Assembly (NCBI GenBank): GCA_029882535.1
Contig: JAOUKM010000001.1
Coordinates: 110,037-167,878, forward strand
Length of the DNA stretch: 57,842 nucleotides
Source: Candidatus Bathyarchaeota archaeon
GTDB lineage: Archaea > Thermoproteota > Bathyarchaeia > Bathyarchaeales > SOJC01
Direction of reading: 5' to 3'
A model generated the notes under the pieces. That model made no database searches. It was not told the DNA's origin and saw only the letters and a list, made by a program, of their open reading frames with translations. Numbering within the stretch: the stretch's first letter is position 1; each line of letters begins with the position of its first letter. Both the position numbers and the translations under genes were made by a program. Below are positions 1-7,690 of this stretch, piece by piece.

Positions 1-87
1 CGCGCGCGCATAAGCTAGAATAAGGCTTCCTTCTGATGTTGAGGAATATTCTTCAAGAATGTGATTTGATAAGTGTTAGAAGTAGAT

Positions 88-1104
88 CTATTGCGTTTTT
101 TCTTCAACAGTTTTCTTTCTGAGATGATATGTCAAAGGGTTCCTTATAGTTTTACAGACTGGATCATTTGGATTCACACAAATACCATGAGTTTGCAGAG
201 TTGAACAATTGTAAGTTTTATATGGAGTTCTGCTCCCTCTTTGACCTGCAAGATGTTCCACTTGATATCGTGTTTTGTCTTCTCTAAAGTCTGCAACATT
301 TGAAAACAGGTTGACAATCCTATCTACACTAATGCCTTGATTAAATAGGTATGTCACCAAAGTGAACCTCTCAGCATGGGAAAGATGTTGTCCTTTAGTT
401 GTTCTATCCAAAAGATTCATAATGCAAGGAGGATACTCTGACTCCTCAGCCCGTATTTTCTGATCGAATTCTGTCAAGTGAGGTTTTCTTTTCAGAAATT
501 CAGCTTTGATTTCTTCAATAACGTCTTGGATAACCTGAGGAATGCTCATAATTTTTTCCTTAGTTCTGTCTTCTATGTATTTCTTTATCTCCTCTTGAAG
601 AAGCCTGCAAACCTCATTTCTAGTTACAGATACCTGACCCTTATCAAGTTGCCTATTCACCAATTTCCATTCTGGAGCATGAACTAGTCTTCCTCTAGTT
701 GCGTTGTTTAAGTAGTTCACAAAATGCACTGTATATGAAAAAGGTTCTTGTTTTGATGGATGGATATCCCATTCAAAGGATTCTGCTATTTCTAGTATAA
801 ATTCATCTTTCTCTTTCAAGAGGTAACTGTGGATTTTCCTTGCTTCTGATAAAGCATATCTTTCAGTAAGGATTTTGTCTTTCACACCTGTAACCATTAA
901 TATCGCAACAGGAAACGAAGCAATCTCAACCTCTGATCTCTTATATGGCACCTGATTTTGCACGTGTGCTAAGAATTCAAAAGTGGCTGCTATTCTAACC
1001 TCTGCCCGATTGACAATACTTTCAAGTTCTCCAAGATCGTTTATATCAATGCCTAATTCAGCAATATGCCTTCTTGCTTGAGGTAGAAAAGGATATTTTG
1101 CCAT
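88..1104 (-). CDS. priL: DNA primase large subunit PriL
   Basis: This is the regulatory subunit of the archaeal/eukaryotic-type primase. It partners the catalytic PriS to make RNA/DNA primers at forks. The 338-residue length is usual for the family. The N-terminal half is helical; the C-terminal half carries the Fe-S domain, with cysteines in YPPCIMNLL, YNCSTL, GICVNP and DPVCKT, the four expected cluster ligands. The start ATG at 1104 gives a normal N-terminus (MAKYPFLPQARRHI). No priS gene lies in this window. The gene stands alone and faces the window edge, but other replication genes follow from 11.4 kb. Family assignment is firm; cluster binding is inferred from the conserved cysteines. 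Confidence 0.93.
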   Translation of the reverse strand: MAKYPFLPQARRHIAELGIDINDLGELESIVNRAEVRIAATFEFLAHVQNQVPYKRSEVEIASFPVAILMVTGVKDKILTERYALSEARKIHSYLLKEKDEFILEIAESFEWDIHPSKQEPFSYTVHFVNYLNNATRGRLVHAPEWKLVNRQLDKGQVSVTRNEVCRLLQEEIKKYIEDRTKEKIMSIPQVIQDVIEEIKAEFLKRKPHLTEFDQKIRAEESEYPPCIMNLLDRTTKGQHLSHAERFTLVTYLFNQGISVDRIVNLFSNVADFREDKTRYQVEHLAGQRGSRTPYKTYNCSTLQTHGICVNPNDPVCKTIRNPLTYHLRKKTVEEKTQ

Positions 1105-1281
1105 GTCAGTTTTTGTTAAAAGGATGCTCTCACCCAGCTTAAAGTTCTAAATCTGCCTCTTATGTTTTCTCCTTCCTATTCCGTATAATAATATCACAAA
1201 TCATGAAACCTCAGAATAATTATTTTTTCCACAAGTCATAAAACCTGACTGATCTAACTTATCTTCCCAGGGGATGGGTTG

Positions 1282-1383
1282 ATGAAAGATTCTGTTTATG
1301 CTGATATGGAGGACTCAGAGAAACAGGTTGCAGACTATTTGAGGGAACTGATAATTTCAAGAAATTATTTAGTTGAGGAATAA
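1282..1383 (+). pseudogene. Short ORF, possible 5' remnant of a conserved archaeal gene
   Basis: A 33-codon ATG ORF ends 2 nt before the DUF365 gene. Its middle part (DMEDSEKQVADYLREL) resembles, from memory, the N-terminus of a family of uncharacterised archaeal proteins thought to be nuclease-like. After that stretch the similarity stops and a TAA follows. It may be a truncated remnant, or a short upstream ORF whose translation helps the downstream TTG start, since its last codons contain a GAGGA Shine-Dalgarno-like sequence. Both readings are weak. Confidence 0.3.
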
Positions 1384-1385
1384 TT

Positions 1386-1808
1386 TTGAGTAATATCTCT
1401 GGAGCTATTTTCCCAATCTTACCTGAGAATGTTAAATCTCTTTTCGATGAAAAGAAAGAGGCTTTTGTTAAGTTCACCAAGTTCTTAAGGCTTGAAAGAG
1501 GTTCAAAGATAGTCTTCTATACATCTGGAAAGTTGATAGGAGAAGGAACCATTGAGAGGATTGAAAGAATGGAGCCACAAACTGCTTGGATTCGTTACAA
1601 AAGCCAGATTTTTCTGACCAAAGATCAGTATGACAACTATGTTGTTAGATCACCAATAAGTGGGGAAGAACGGAGAACAGTAGCTATCACAATATTATTT
1701 TTGAAGAGACTAAAGAAATACAATCAGCCCCTCCGTATGTTTTATTCCACTGCATCTTTCACACATAGAAACTTGCAGAGGCTGGCTTCGAATTTCTCAC
1801 TACTATAG
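1386..1808 (+). CDS. DUF365 family protein
   Basis: This 140-residue protein matches the DUF365 pattern as I remember it: an FTKFLRLERGSKIVFY core, then LIGEGTIERIE, then a FLTKDQYDNYV segment and a basic region KRLKKYNQPLRM. The fold is probably PUA/ASCH-like and so might bind RNA or modified nucleic acid, but no function is established. The start is TTG at 1386 with GAGGA 6 nt upstream, inside the end of the preceding short ORF. The C-terminus differs from what I recall for the family (no clear GxYL-like ending) and could be altered. It faces away from priL. Confidence 0.6.
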   Translation: MSNISGAIFPILPENVKSLFDEKKEAFVKFTKFLRLERGSKIVFYTSGKLIGEGTIERIERMEPQTAWIRYKSQIFLTKDQYDNYVVRSPISGEERRTVAITILFLKRLKKYNQPLRMFYSTASFTHRNLQRLASNFSLL

Positions 1809-2163
1809 AAAGCATCCAAGTGTTCCGAAAGCGCAAGTAGGAGTATAACTTAAACAATTGAAAATATAGGTTATATATTTGTTTAAGCCATCTCCAACAA
1901 TTATCTCCCGCAAAACTCCTTTTTTATGTTTTACGATAAAAGGAGATATGAGTTTCTTCTATAATTATCCTCAGTGTTTTTACTGCCGCTCTTAGAGTAT
2001 ACAACACTTCCAAGCCAACTTTCAAAGGGTCAAATTTTATTAGTTTGTTCGCACTCATTCGGATTCACCGAAATCTACAAGTGTATAAGTGTTAAAAGTG
2101 AATATGAAACTCTACTTTACATTAAGACTTATAGATTAAGGTTACTGCAAAGCCTTAGATGCG
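1809..2163. other. Intergenic stretch with two inverted repeats
   Basis: No convincing gene lies in these 355 bases. Two inverted repeats are visible. CTTAAACAA (1849-1857) pairs with TTGTTTAAG (1879-1887). CTCCTTTT (1916-1923) pairs with AAAAGGAG (1938-1945). The second could act as a terminator for the DUF365 gene or as a cis-regulatory site. An ORF-like stretch at 1974-2180 lacks any family resemblance and overlaps the NAD kinase start, so it is not called. Confidence 0.35.
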
Positions 2164-3018
2164 ATGACAATGACGTTTAAAAGTGTCGGGTTAACGGCGC
2201 GAAATGACAAGAAAAAAGCGTTAGACCTAGCTAAAAAACTATTGAATCATCTAGAAGAAAGAGGGCTAAACGTAATCGTTGACCCTGAAATCGCAGAGCG
2301 CATCAATAAAGCTGACTTTGCTGTACCCCTTGAAGAATGGAAACCAGACTTTATCATCACCGTCGGAGGCGACGGAACCATCCTAAGAACATGCATCCAC
2401 GTTCCAAAACCTGAACCCCCAATACTCGCCATCAACATGGGTGAACGAGGCTTTCTAGCTGAAGTATCTCCAGAAGACGCTTTGCCAGCCATGGATAGAA
2501 CCCTCAAAGGAGAGTTTACGCTTGAATACTGCAAGAAACTGTCTGCTTCTGTTGAAGGCGAAGTGTTGCCAGATGCGTTAAACGAAGTTTTTATTTCTGC
2601 AGACGCCCCAGTTAAGCTGTTGTATGCAGATCTTTGGAAAGACGGTGACAGGATTTTAGACTGTCGAGCAGACGGAATTCTGGTTGCGTCGCCGACTGGT
2701 TCAACAGGATATTCAATAGCGGCAGGCGGACCAGTTTTAGACCCTGAAACCGCCGTGTTCGTCCTCACACCCGTATGTCCACTCACACCGTTTCCTCCAA
2801 TCGTTTTTTCTGAGAATTCAACACTTACGGTGGAGATAGAGAGACCCCGCACAGTATTAGTGGTGGTTGATGGGTATTATCGTAGGCTTGTTGAGAAGCG
2901 AAAGCCTCGTGTGACGGTTACGAAGTCGGATAATGTAACTTCGTTTATTCGTTTTAAAAAGGAATTTTATCGACGGCTTAAGAGTCGGTTGTTGTATCCG
3001 AAGGGAAAACTGTGCTGA
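2164..3018 (+). CDS. nadK: NAD kinase
   Basis: This enzyme phosphorylates NAD to NADP. The 284-residue protein has the family signature VGGDGTILRT near residue 68, the NMGERGFLAE motif, the second glycine-rich motif ASPTGSTGYSIAAGG and a terminal VVVDGYY segment. Two ATG codons at 2164 and 2170 are possible starts; nothing decides between them. The stop overlaps the GTG start of nob1 by 7 nt, so the two are probably co-translated. Together with nadE at 6841 the region holds two steps of NAD(P) synthesis. Confidence 0.95.
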   Translation: MTMTFKSVGLTARNDKKKALDLAKKLLNHLEERGLNVIVDPEIAERINKADFAVPLEEWKPDFIITVGGDGTILRTCIHVPKPEPPILAINMGERGFLAEVSPEDALPAMDRTLKGEFTLEYCKKLSASVEGEVLPDALNEVFISADAPVKLLYADLWKDGDRILDCRADGILVASPTGSTGYSIAAGGPVLDPETAVFVLTPVCPLTPFPPIVFSENSTLTVEIERPRTVLVVVDGYYRRLVEKRKPRVTVTKSDNVTSFIRFKKEFYRRLKSRLLYPKGKLC

Positions 3019-3548
3019 CAAAAACTGAGAGGCGGAAAACAATCGTTTTAGATACTTCCGCTTTCATAGCTGGGTTTGAACCCCTCTCCATCCAAGATGT
3101 TCAATATTCAGTTCCCGAAGTTAAACACGAACTTATTGCTAATTCGTTGCCTTGGACTCGGTTTAACGCTGCCGTTGAAAATGGAAAGCTGAGAGTCAAA
3201 ACGCCTAAAGCGGACTATGTTAAAAGGATTAAAGCGTCATCTAAAGCCGTTGGCGACCTGCTCTTCCTCTCAGAGGCAGATCGGCAGATTTTAGCGTTGG
3301 CATTGGAGCTGAGAGACATGGGTTATAGTCCTCAGATCGTTACTGATGACTATTCTATACAAAACGTAGCCAACCAAGTAGGTATTGAGTTTGCGCCCTT
3401 GATGACTTTTGGCATACGCTATCGCTTCCGATGGACGCTTTACTGTCCCGCCTGCTACAGCAAATACCCAGCGGACTATCGGTCTAAACGTTGTGAAATT
3501 TGTGGGACTGAGTTGAAACGGAAACCTGTCGGCAAAACACCAGTATAA
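3012..3548 (+). CDS. nob1: rRNA maturation endonuclease Nob1 (PIN domain plus zinc ribbon)
   Basis: Nob1 makes the final 3' cut of 16S rRNA during small-subunit maturation. The N-terminal PIN domain starts with VLDTSAFIAG, whose Asp is a metal ligand. Further acidic residues are in SEADRQILALA and VTDDYSIQN. The C-terminal zinc ribbon has CPACYSKYPAD and RCEICG, i.e. two CxxC pairs. The length of 178 residues is normal for an archaeal Nob1. The start is GTG at 3012 inside the end of nadK, and a true overlap is likely because the PIN motif begins at residue 11. Confidence 0.92.
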   Translation: MLTKTERRKTIVLDTSAFIAGFEPLSIQDVQYSVPEVKHELIANSLPWTRFNAAVENGKLRVKTPKADYVKRIKASSKAVGDLLFLSEADRQILALALELRDMGYSPQIVTDDYSIQNVANQVGIEFAPLMTFGIRYRFRWTLYCPACYSKYPADYRSKRCEICGTELKRKPVGKTPV

Positions 3549-3601
3549 AGTCAGTGTTGAACGTTGAATTTAGAAAAAGTTGTCTTAATTTTCCAGCTTA
3601 G

Positions 3602-4741
3602 TTATGGTCGAGTTCCAAGCACCAGTGAAATGGTCGTTTCATAGCTGTCTCTTTCCACTGTTATGTTAATTGTCTGGTTTGGTGATGTGCGTTCTTCGAG
3701 GTAGCTGGATATATCGTCGCCGTTTATTATTTGTGTGTTGTTTATAGCGAGGATTATGTCTTCGGCTTTTAGAACTGCTTCGGCTGGACTGAGGGGGATC
3801 ACATCTACTATTAACCATCCGTAAGTGGTGGAGGTGCCCATTTCCTGAGCTAACTCGTAAGTCATGTCCGTTCCCATCACTCCTATCCAAGGGTGTGGAT
3901 AACTGTCGCCCTTTACAAGCCAAGCAATTTCGCGGAGGATTGCATCGGAGGGTATGGCGAAGCCTACTCCTGTTGAGTTTTCGATTATGGCAAATGTAAC
4001 GCCTACCACCTGACCTCTAGAGTTTAGCAGTGGACCCCCGGAGTTGCCCGGATTAAGAGGAGCACTAATCTGTATGACGTTAGCGATTGAATATCCGCCC
4101 GCCAGATCTTCGGGAATTGCTCTTCCAAGCTGGCTGACAATACCCGTTGTCATGGAGCCAATTAGCGCATAGGGATTGCCTATAGCTACTACAAAATCGC
4201 CTACTTTGAGCAACGAGGAGTTGATGATGGGAAGAGACTTAAACCCGTAAGGGAGAGCACCGTCAACTGAGAGAACGGCGAGGTCTACGTAAGCGTCAGA
4301 GCCGAGAATGCTGGCGGAGTATGCGCTGCCGTTCGTGAAGGTAACTGAACGGCTTGTTGTGCCTTGAACTACGTGGTAGTTTGTGATTACAATCTGACCC
4401 GAAAAAGTATCACTTGTATAGTTATAGACGAATCCTGAGCCTGCCACTGCTCCTTGAGGTGTTTGTCCACGAATCAGAACTACAGCGTCTTTGATGTTTT
4501 CGTAGAGTTCGGAAAGCGATATGTTGCCTACGCTGGTTTGGCTGTAGTTTCCTAGAGCTTCCGTCAGTGCAGAGATTTGGGTTTGAAGGGTGTCAACTTT
4601 GTGTTCTAGGTTCTTGACGCTGTTTGAGAATATTTGGTATGTGTAGATGTTTCCAACGATGCTGGCGACTACTATGACGGCGATTACTGTGACTGTTATA
4701 AGTGAAAGACGGTTTGAGCGGGGTTCATATTCGTTATACAA
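3602..4741 (-). CDS. HtrA/DegP-like membrane-anchored serine protease with PDZ domain
   Basis: A predicted extracytoplasmic quality-control protease. Residues 13-37 form one hydrophobic anchor (VTVIAVIVVASIVGNIYTY), followed by a short coiled-coil segment. The trypsin-like domain shows the full triad: His in ITNYHVVQ, Asp in YVDLAVLSV and Ser in LNPGNSGGPLL. The C-terminal 90 residues form a PDZ domain (GWLIVDVIPLSPAEAVLKAED). The length, 379 residues, fits DegP/HtrA proteins with a single PDZ. It is transcribed leftward, divergent from the small membrane gene at 4852. The substrate is unknown. Confidence 0.92.
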   Translation of the reverse strand: MYNEYEPRSNRLSLITVTVIAVIVVASIVGNIYTYQIFSNSVKNLEHKVDTLQTQISALTEALGNYSQTSVGNISLSELYENIKDAVVLIRGQTPQGAVAGSGFVYNYTSDTFSGQIVITNYHVVQGTTSRSVTFTNGSAYSASILGSDAYVDLAVLSVDGALPYGFKSLPIINSSLLKVGDFVVAIGNPYALIGSMTTGIVSQLGRAIPEDLAGGYSIANVIQISAPLNPGNSGGPLLNSRGQVVGVTFAIIENSTGVGFAIPSDAILREIAWLVKGDSYPHPWIGVMGTDMTYELAQEMGTSTTYGWLIVDVIPLSPAEAVLKAEDIILAINNTQIINGDDISSYLEERTSPNQTINITVERDSYETTISLVLGTRP

Positions 4742-4851
4742 GTTTTATGACTCTCCAGAATCGTGTTGTATGGTGCTAGCTTTTACAGTTCTTATAAGTA
4801 TTCTCTAAATGCGAAAGTGAACGATTGTTCTAAACTCTGTTTTTAAATAAC

Positions 4852-5169
4852 ATGGGCAACCGTATTCAATATAGGGTGTGTATAGAAGATAGAGAATTGA
4901 AAACGGCTTATGAATTCGCAGCCATTACGGTCGGTGTCTTTAGTCTGTGTTTTGCCATTTCTACGTTAGGCTATAGCATAGTTGACTCTTCCATGCCTGA
5001 AATTAAGATTTTCCGTTACGGCTTTCCAATGACATGGCTCAGAGCAACAACAGTCATTCTGCCACTGGCTCCCGCACAATACACCATCTTATGGTTTGAA
5101 CTGTGCGTCGACATCGTTTTTTATCTGGCGTTGTCTCTAGGGATTTCTTTCATTACATTAAACCTGTGA
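4852..5169 (+). CDS. Small membrane protein, unknown function
   Basis: A 105-residue protein with two or three hydrophobic segments (about residues 24-44, 62-77 and 83-103). I do not recognise a family. It ends in a GTGA overlap with the next gene: its TGA at 5167-5169 shares three bases with a GTG start at 5166. The two proteins are therefore very likely translationally coupled and may act together. The ATG at 4852 is preceded by ttttaaataac only, with no Shine-Dalgarno, so initiation may be leaderless or differ from this. Confidence 0.5.
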   Translation: MGNRIQYRVCIEDRELKTAYEFAAITVGVFSLCFAISTLGYSIVDSSMPEIKIFRYGFPMTWLRATTVILPLAPAQYTILWFELCVDIVFYLALSLGISFITLNL

Positions 5170-5897
5170 AACGCCTTAAGGCTCGTTCAAAAGCGTCGTT
5201 GGGGACGAGAGTTCTTCTTGTCATTTTGGCGGCGTATTTCGCTAGGCTGGTTTCTTGTGGCATTCACGAGCTTTTGGGTCACGGTTTTTGGGCGTGGATT
5301 CTCGGGGCAGACAGTGTTCAGGTTTATGTTTCTTGGCTGGGGTTTGGATGGTGCAAATGGGATCCTCCTCTTAGTGGGTTTGCTAAAGTTATGGCTATGG
5401 TTGGAGGACTCATCAACACCTTCGTATTAGGCGCTATGATTTTTGCATTCCTATATTTAATGCCGAAAAAGTGCGGATTCTACGTGAGGTTTTCTCTTTT
5501 TTGGTTGGGGTTTTGGACTATGATAACTCAAGCAAGTTATTTATTGTTGGGAGGGTCTACAGGGTATGGCGATCCTGGGGCGTTAGCATCATTGGCAGGA
5601 GTCCCACTAGATTTCTTCAGGCTTCTCGGGTTCGGCTTGTTTTTGATTGCCTATCTAGCAGTTTCGGTGTTGTTTATTTCTGAAGTTAGCTGCTTGTTCG
5701 CAGAATACAGAGAGAAAACTTTGTTGTTTGAGTTTTGGCTCACAATGCCAATACAAGTAATCTTCTTTATGGCTTCTGAACATACCGTGTCTTTCGAATT
5801 GATTTTCGGTTTACTCCTTGTTTCTCTGATTCCAAGCTTGCTGTCTCTGCCGCTTTTCCCGTTCTTTAATCGTTTGAGAATGCATAGAGATGCTTAG
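5166..5897 (+). CDS. M50B-like integral membrane metalloprotease homologue
   Basis: A hydrophobic protein with five or six membrane segments. The zinc-binding HExxH motif is present as HELLGHG, residues 34-40 counted from GTG 5166. Later, GYGDPGALASLAGVP matches the second conserved block of M50B-like proteins, in which an Asp supplies the third ligand. This suggests an intramembrane or membrane-embedded peptidase, but activity is inferred. A longer reading from GTG 5103 is open. I prefer 5166 because it makes a 4-nt GTGA overlap with the upstream gene and leaves a short basic N-terminus before the first membrane span. Confidence 0.68.
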   Translation: MKRLKARSKASLGTRVLLVILAAYFARLVSCGIHELLGHGFWAWILGADSVQVYVSWLGFGWCKWDPPLSGFAKVMAMVGGLINTFVLGAMIFAFLYLMPKKCGFYVRFSLFWLGFWTMITQASYLLLGGSTGYGDPGALASLAGVPLDFFRLLGFGLFLIAYLAVSVLFISEVSCLFAEYREKTLLFEFWLTMPIQVIFFMASEHTVSFELIFGLLLVSLIPSLLSLPLFPFFNRLRMHRDA

Positions 5898-5921
5898 CAT
5901 CTATAAAGAGAAGACCAAATG

Positions 5922-6506
5922 TTAAATCAAATCCAAATCTTCTAGGGAAAGCTCCCTTTTTAAGGCTGAAAGGAGAAAAAGTATTTCATTGTGCCTCCTC
6001 TTTGCGATTTTCTTTGCAGTTTCGGTGTTCAGTAAAGGATAGATGGTTTTTAACTCTTTGAAAGAGCGTTTTACAACAGAATCAAATGGTGCATTACCAA
6101 GCCAGTGAAACGCTCTAACCACACCTACGATTCCTAGTAAATCAATTTTGTCAGCATCCCAAACTATCTTTTCTTCTATGGTTTCCAACTCGTCTCTAAA
6201 GTCAAGAGGATGACGCAATATTATCTTAACGATTTTTTCTCTTCTTCCTTGAGGATAGTTGATGTCTTTCAAAATTCTGCTAGCCAATTCTGCCCCATTT
6301 TCATGATGTGGTTTACCCATGATCCATCCAAGATCATGAAAAAGCGCTCCTACTTGTACCAACTCTACGTCAGCTTTTTCTTCTCTAGCAAAAAACGTTG
6401 CTATCTTGAAAACTCTCTTAACATGCTCGAATGAATGAACGCTTCCTTTTATTACTGACATTTTCTCTTTTACAATGCTTTCAAGATTTTCTACGATTAA
6501 ACCCAC
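5922..6506 (-). CDS. HD-domain phosphohydrolase
   Basis: A 194-residue HD-superfamily hydrolase. Metal-binding residues are visible in order: His in SFEHVKRV, the His-Asp pair in ALFHDLGW, the His in KPHHENGAELA and Asp in WDADKIDLLG. This arrangement is typical of the small YedJ-like HD phosphohydrolases that act on nucleotides or other phosphate esters; the substrate cannot be read from sequence. It is convergent with the M50B-like gene, with 24 nt between the ends, and lies just downstream of tRNA-Ser on the same strand. Confidence 0.85.
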   Translation of the reverse strand: MGLIVENLESIVKEKMSVIKGSVHSFEHVKRVFKIATFFAREEKADVELVQVGALFHDLGWIMGKPHHENGAELASRILKDINYPQGRREKIVKIILRHPLDFRDELETIEEKIVWDADKIDLLGIVGVVRAFHWLGNAPFDSVVKRSFKELKTIYPLLNTETAKKIAKRRHNEILFLLSALKRELSLEDLDLI

Positions 6507-6560
6507 AGCCCTACACCTCTCTGAAACACAATTATTGTATTTTGATCTCTAGAAAAAGTT

Positions 6561-6675
6561 TGGCGCCGGGGAGAGGATTTGAACCCCTGAGGGCCAAAGA
6601 CCCACCGGCTAACTGGCCCGCTTCTAGACATCATCGGATCTCGAGGCCGGCGCATTACCGCTCTGCCACCCCGGC
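6561..6675 (-). tRNA. tRNA-Ser(CGA), intron-containing, CCA encoded
   Basis: Read on the minus strand, the acceptor stem GCCGGGG (6675-6669) pairs with CCCCGGC (6571-6565), with discriminator G and encoded CCA (6563-6561). The D arm GCAGAGCGGTAATGC follows. The anticodon stem CCGGC pairs with GCCGG once a 29-nt intron is removed, leaving the loop CTCGAGA with anticodon CGA. A long variable arm (TGGGTCTTTGGCCCTC) gives the class II shape expected for tRNA-Ser. The T arm is AGGGG TTCAAAT CCTCT. Anticodon and variable arm agree on serine. Confidence 0.9.
6611..6639 (-). other. tRNA-Ser intron
   Basis: A 29-nt insert sits in the anticodon loop at the canonical archaeal position 37/38. The boundaries follow from requiring the CCGGC/GCCGG anticodon stem; they are ambiguous by one base because the intron and second exon both begin with A. 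Removal by the bulge-helix-bulge endonuclease is expected from the position, but I did not fold the RNA. Confidence 0.8.
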
Positions 6676-6742
6676 ACCAACAAAGTCAAAAAAGAGCAAC
6701 GTGTCTAAAAGCGTTTTGCCTCACACCCATCCACATTTAAAG

Positions 6743-6759
6743 CCTAATAGAACAGTCTA
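6743..6759 (+). repeat. Dispersed 17-nt element, copy 1
   Basis: The sequence CCTAATAGAACAGTCTA also occurs, with one or two changes, at 41125-41141 and 47346-47362. It contains a short inverted repeat TAGA/TCTA. This copy lies 82 nt upstream of nadE and about 70 nt upstream of the divergent tRNA-Ser. The role is unknown; a promoter or operator element is one possibility. Confidence 0.45.
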
Positions 6760-6840
6760 TCCAAACACCAAAAACACACCGCCAACCACTTAAAGATAAA
6801 AGCAACCAACAACAAACAAACAACAGGGGAAACACCCGCT

Positions 6841-7689
6841 ATGAAGCTAACAAACAAACTACTTCAAATCGACCCGGCAGCCACACAGCAAAAAATCACA
6901 CGCTTCATCAAAGACTATGTAAGCAAGGCAAAAGCAAAAGGCATAGTCCTAGGAATCTCAGGAGGAGTAGACAGCGCCACCACAGCCGCCCTAGCCACAA
7001 CAGCCATAGGAGCAAACAAAGTCCTCGGCTTATACATGCCCGAAAAAGAAACCTACAACAAAACCGACCGCAAACACGTAAAACTCCTCGCCAAAAAATT
7101 CAAGTTCCAACTAAAAACAATCAACCTCACACAAACCCTAAACACCATATACAAAACCATCCCAGACTACGACCCCAAAGACAAACTTAGCCGAGGAAAC
7201 CTCAAAGCCCGAACCCGCATGCTCATCTGGTACTACTACGCAAACCACCAACGCCTACTTGTAGCCGGCAGCAGCGACAAAAGCGAAACAATGATAGGCT
7301 ACTACACCAAATGGGGAGACGCAGCCGCAGACATCACTCCCATCATGGACCTCTACAAAACCCAAGTCCGCCAACTAGCCCCCCACCTAGGCATACCACC
7401 TGCAATAATCAAAAAACCACCAACCCCTGCTCTCTGGCCAAACCAAACAGCAGAAGAAGAAATAGGCTTAAAGTACGAAACCCTCGACCTAATCCTCTAC
7501 GGCATAGAACACTTCATGCCCACCCAAACAATAGCAAAACAACTCCACCTACTAACCAAAACCATCGCAACCGTTAAAAAAAGATGGCTACAAACAGAAC
7601 ACAAAAGACAAATGCCCCTAACAACCAAACTCGAATATCGAACTATAAACGCCGACTTCAGACTCACCCGCACAACAGAGGCAATATAA
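6841..7689 (+). CDS. nadE: NAD+ synthetase
   Basis: This enzyme amidates nicotinic acid adenine dinucleotide to NAD, using ATP. The 282-residue protein has the PP-loop motif GISGGVDSATTAAL (residues 38-51), the GNLKARTRM segment, GSSDKSETMIGYYTKWGD and the PALWPNQTAEEEIG block. Its length is that of the ammonia-dependent catalytic domain only. The next gene starts 1 nt after its stop and encodes a nitrilase-family amidase, the activity fused to NadE in glutamine-dependent synthetases. Codon use is strongly A/C-rich and G-poor, unlike most neighbours. ATG 6841 follows AGGGGA. Confidence 0.94.
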   Translation: MKLTNKLLQIDPAATQQKITRFIKDYVSKAKAKGIVLGISGGVDSATTAALATTAIGANKVLGLYMPEKETYNKTDRKHVKLLAKKFKFQLKTINLTQTLNTIYKTIPDYDPKDKLSRGNLKARTRMLIWYYYANHQRLLVAGSSDKSETMIGYYTKWGDAAADITPIMDLYKTQVRQLAPHLGIPPAIIKKPPTPALWPNQTAEEEIGLKYETLDLILYGIEHFMPTQTIAKQLHLLTKTIATVKKRWLQTEHKRQMPLTTKLEYRTINADFRLTRTTEAI

Positions 7690-7690
7690 C

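Noticed and set aside
1-87. CG-alternating run at the window start as a repeat or Z-DNA element
   Set aside because: Only ten bases of CG alternation at the very edge; too little to interpret.
6431-6793. Rightward 120-codon ORF
   Set aside because: It runs through the tRNA-Ser gene on the opposite strand, so it is a chance frame.
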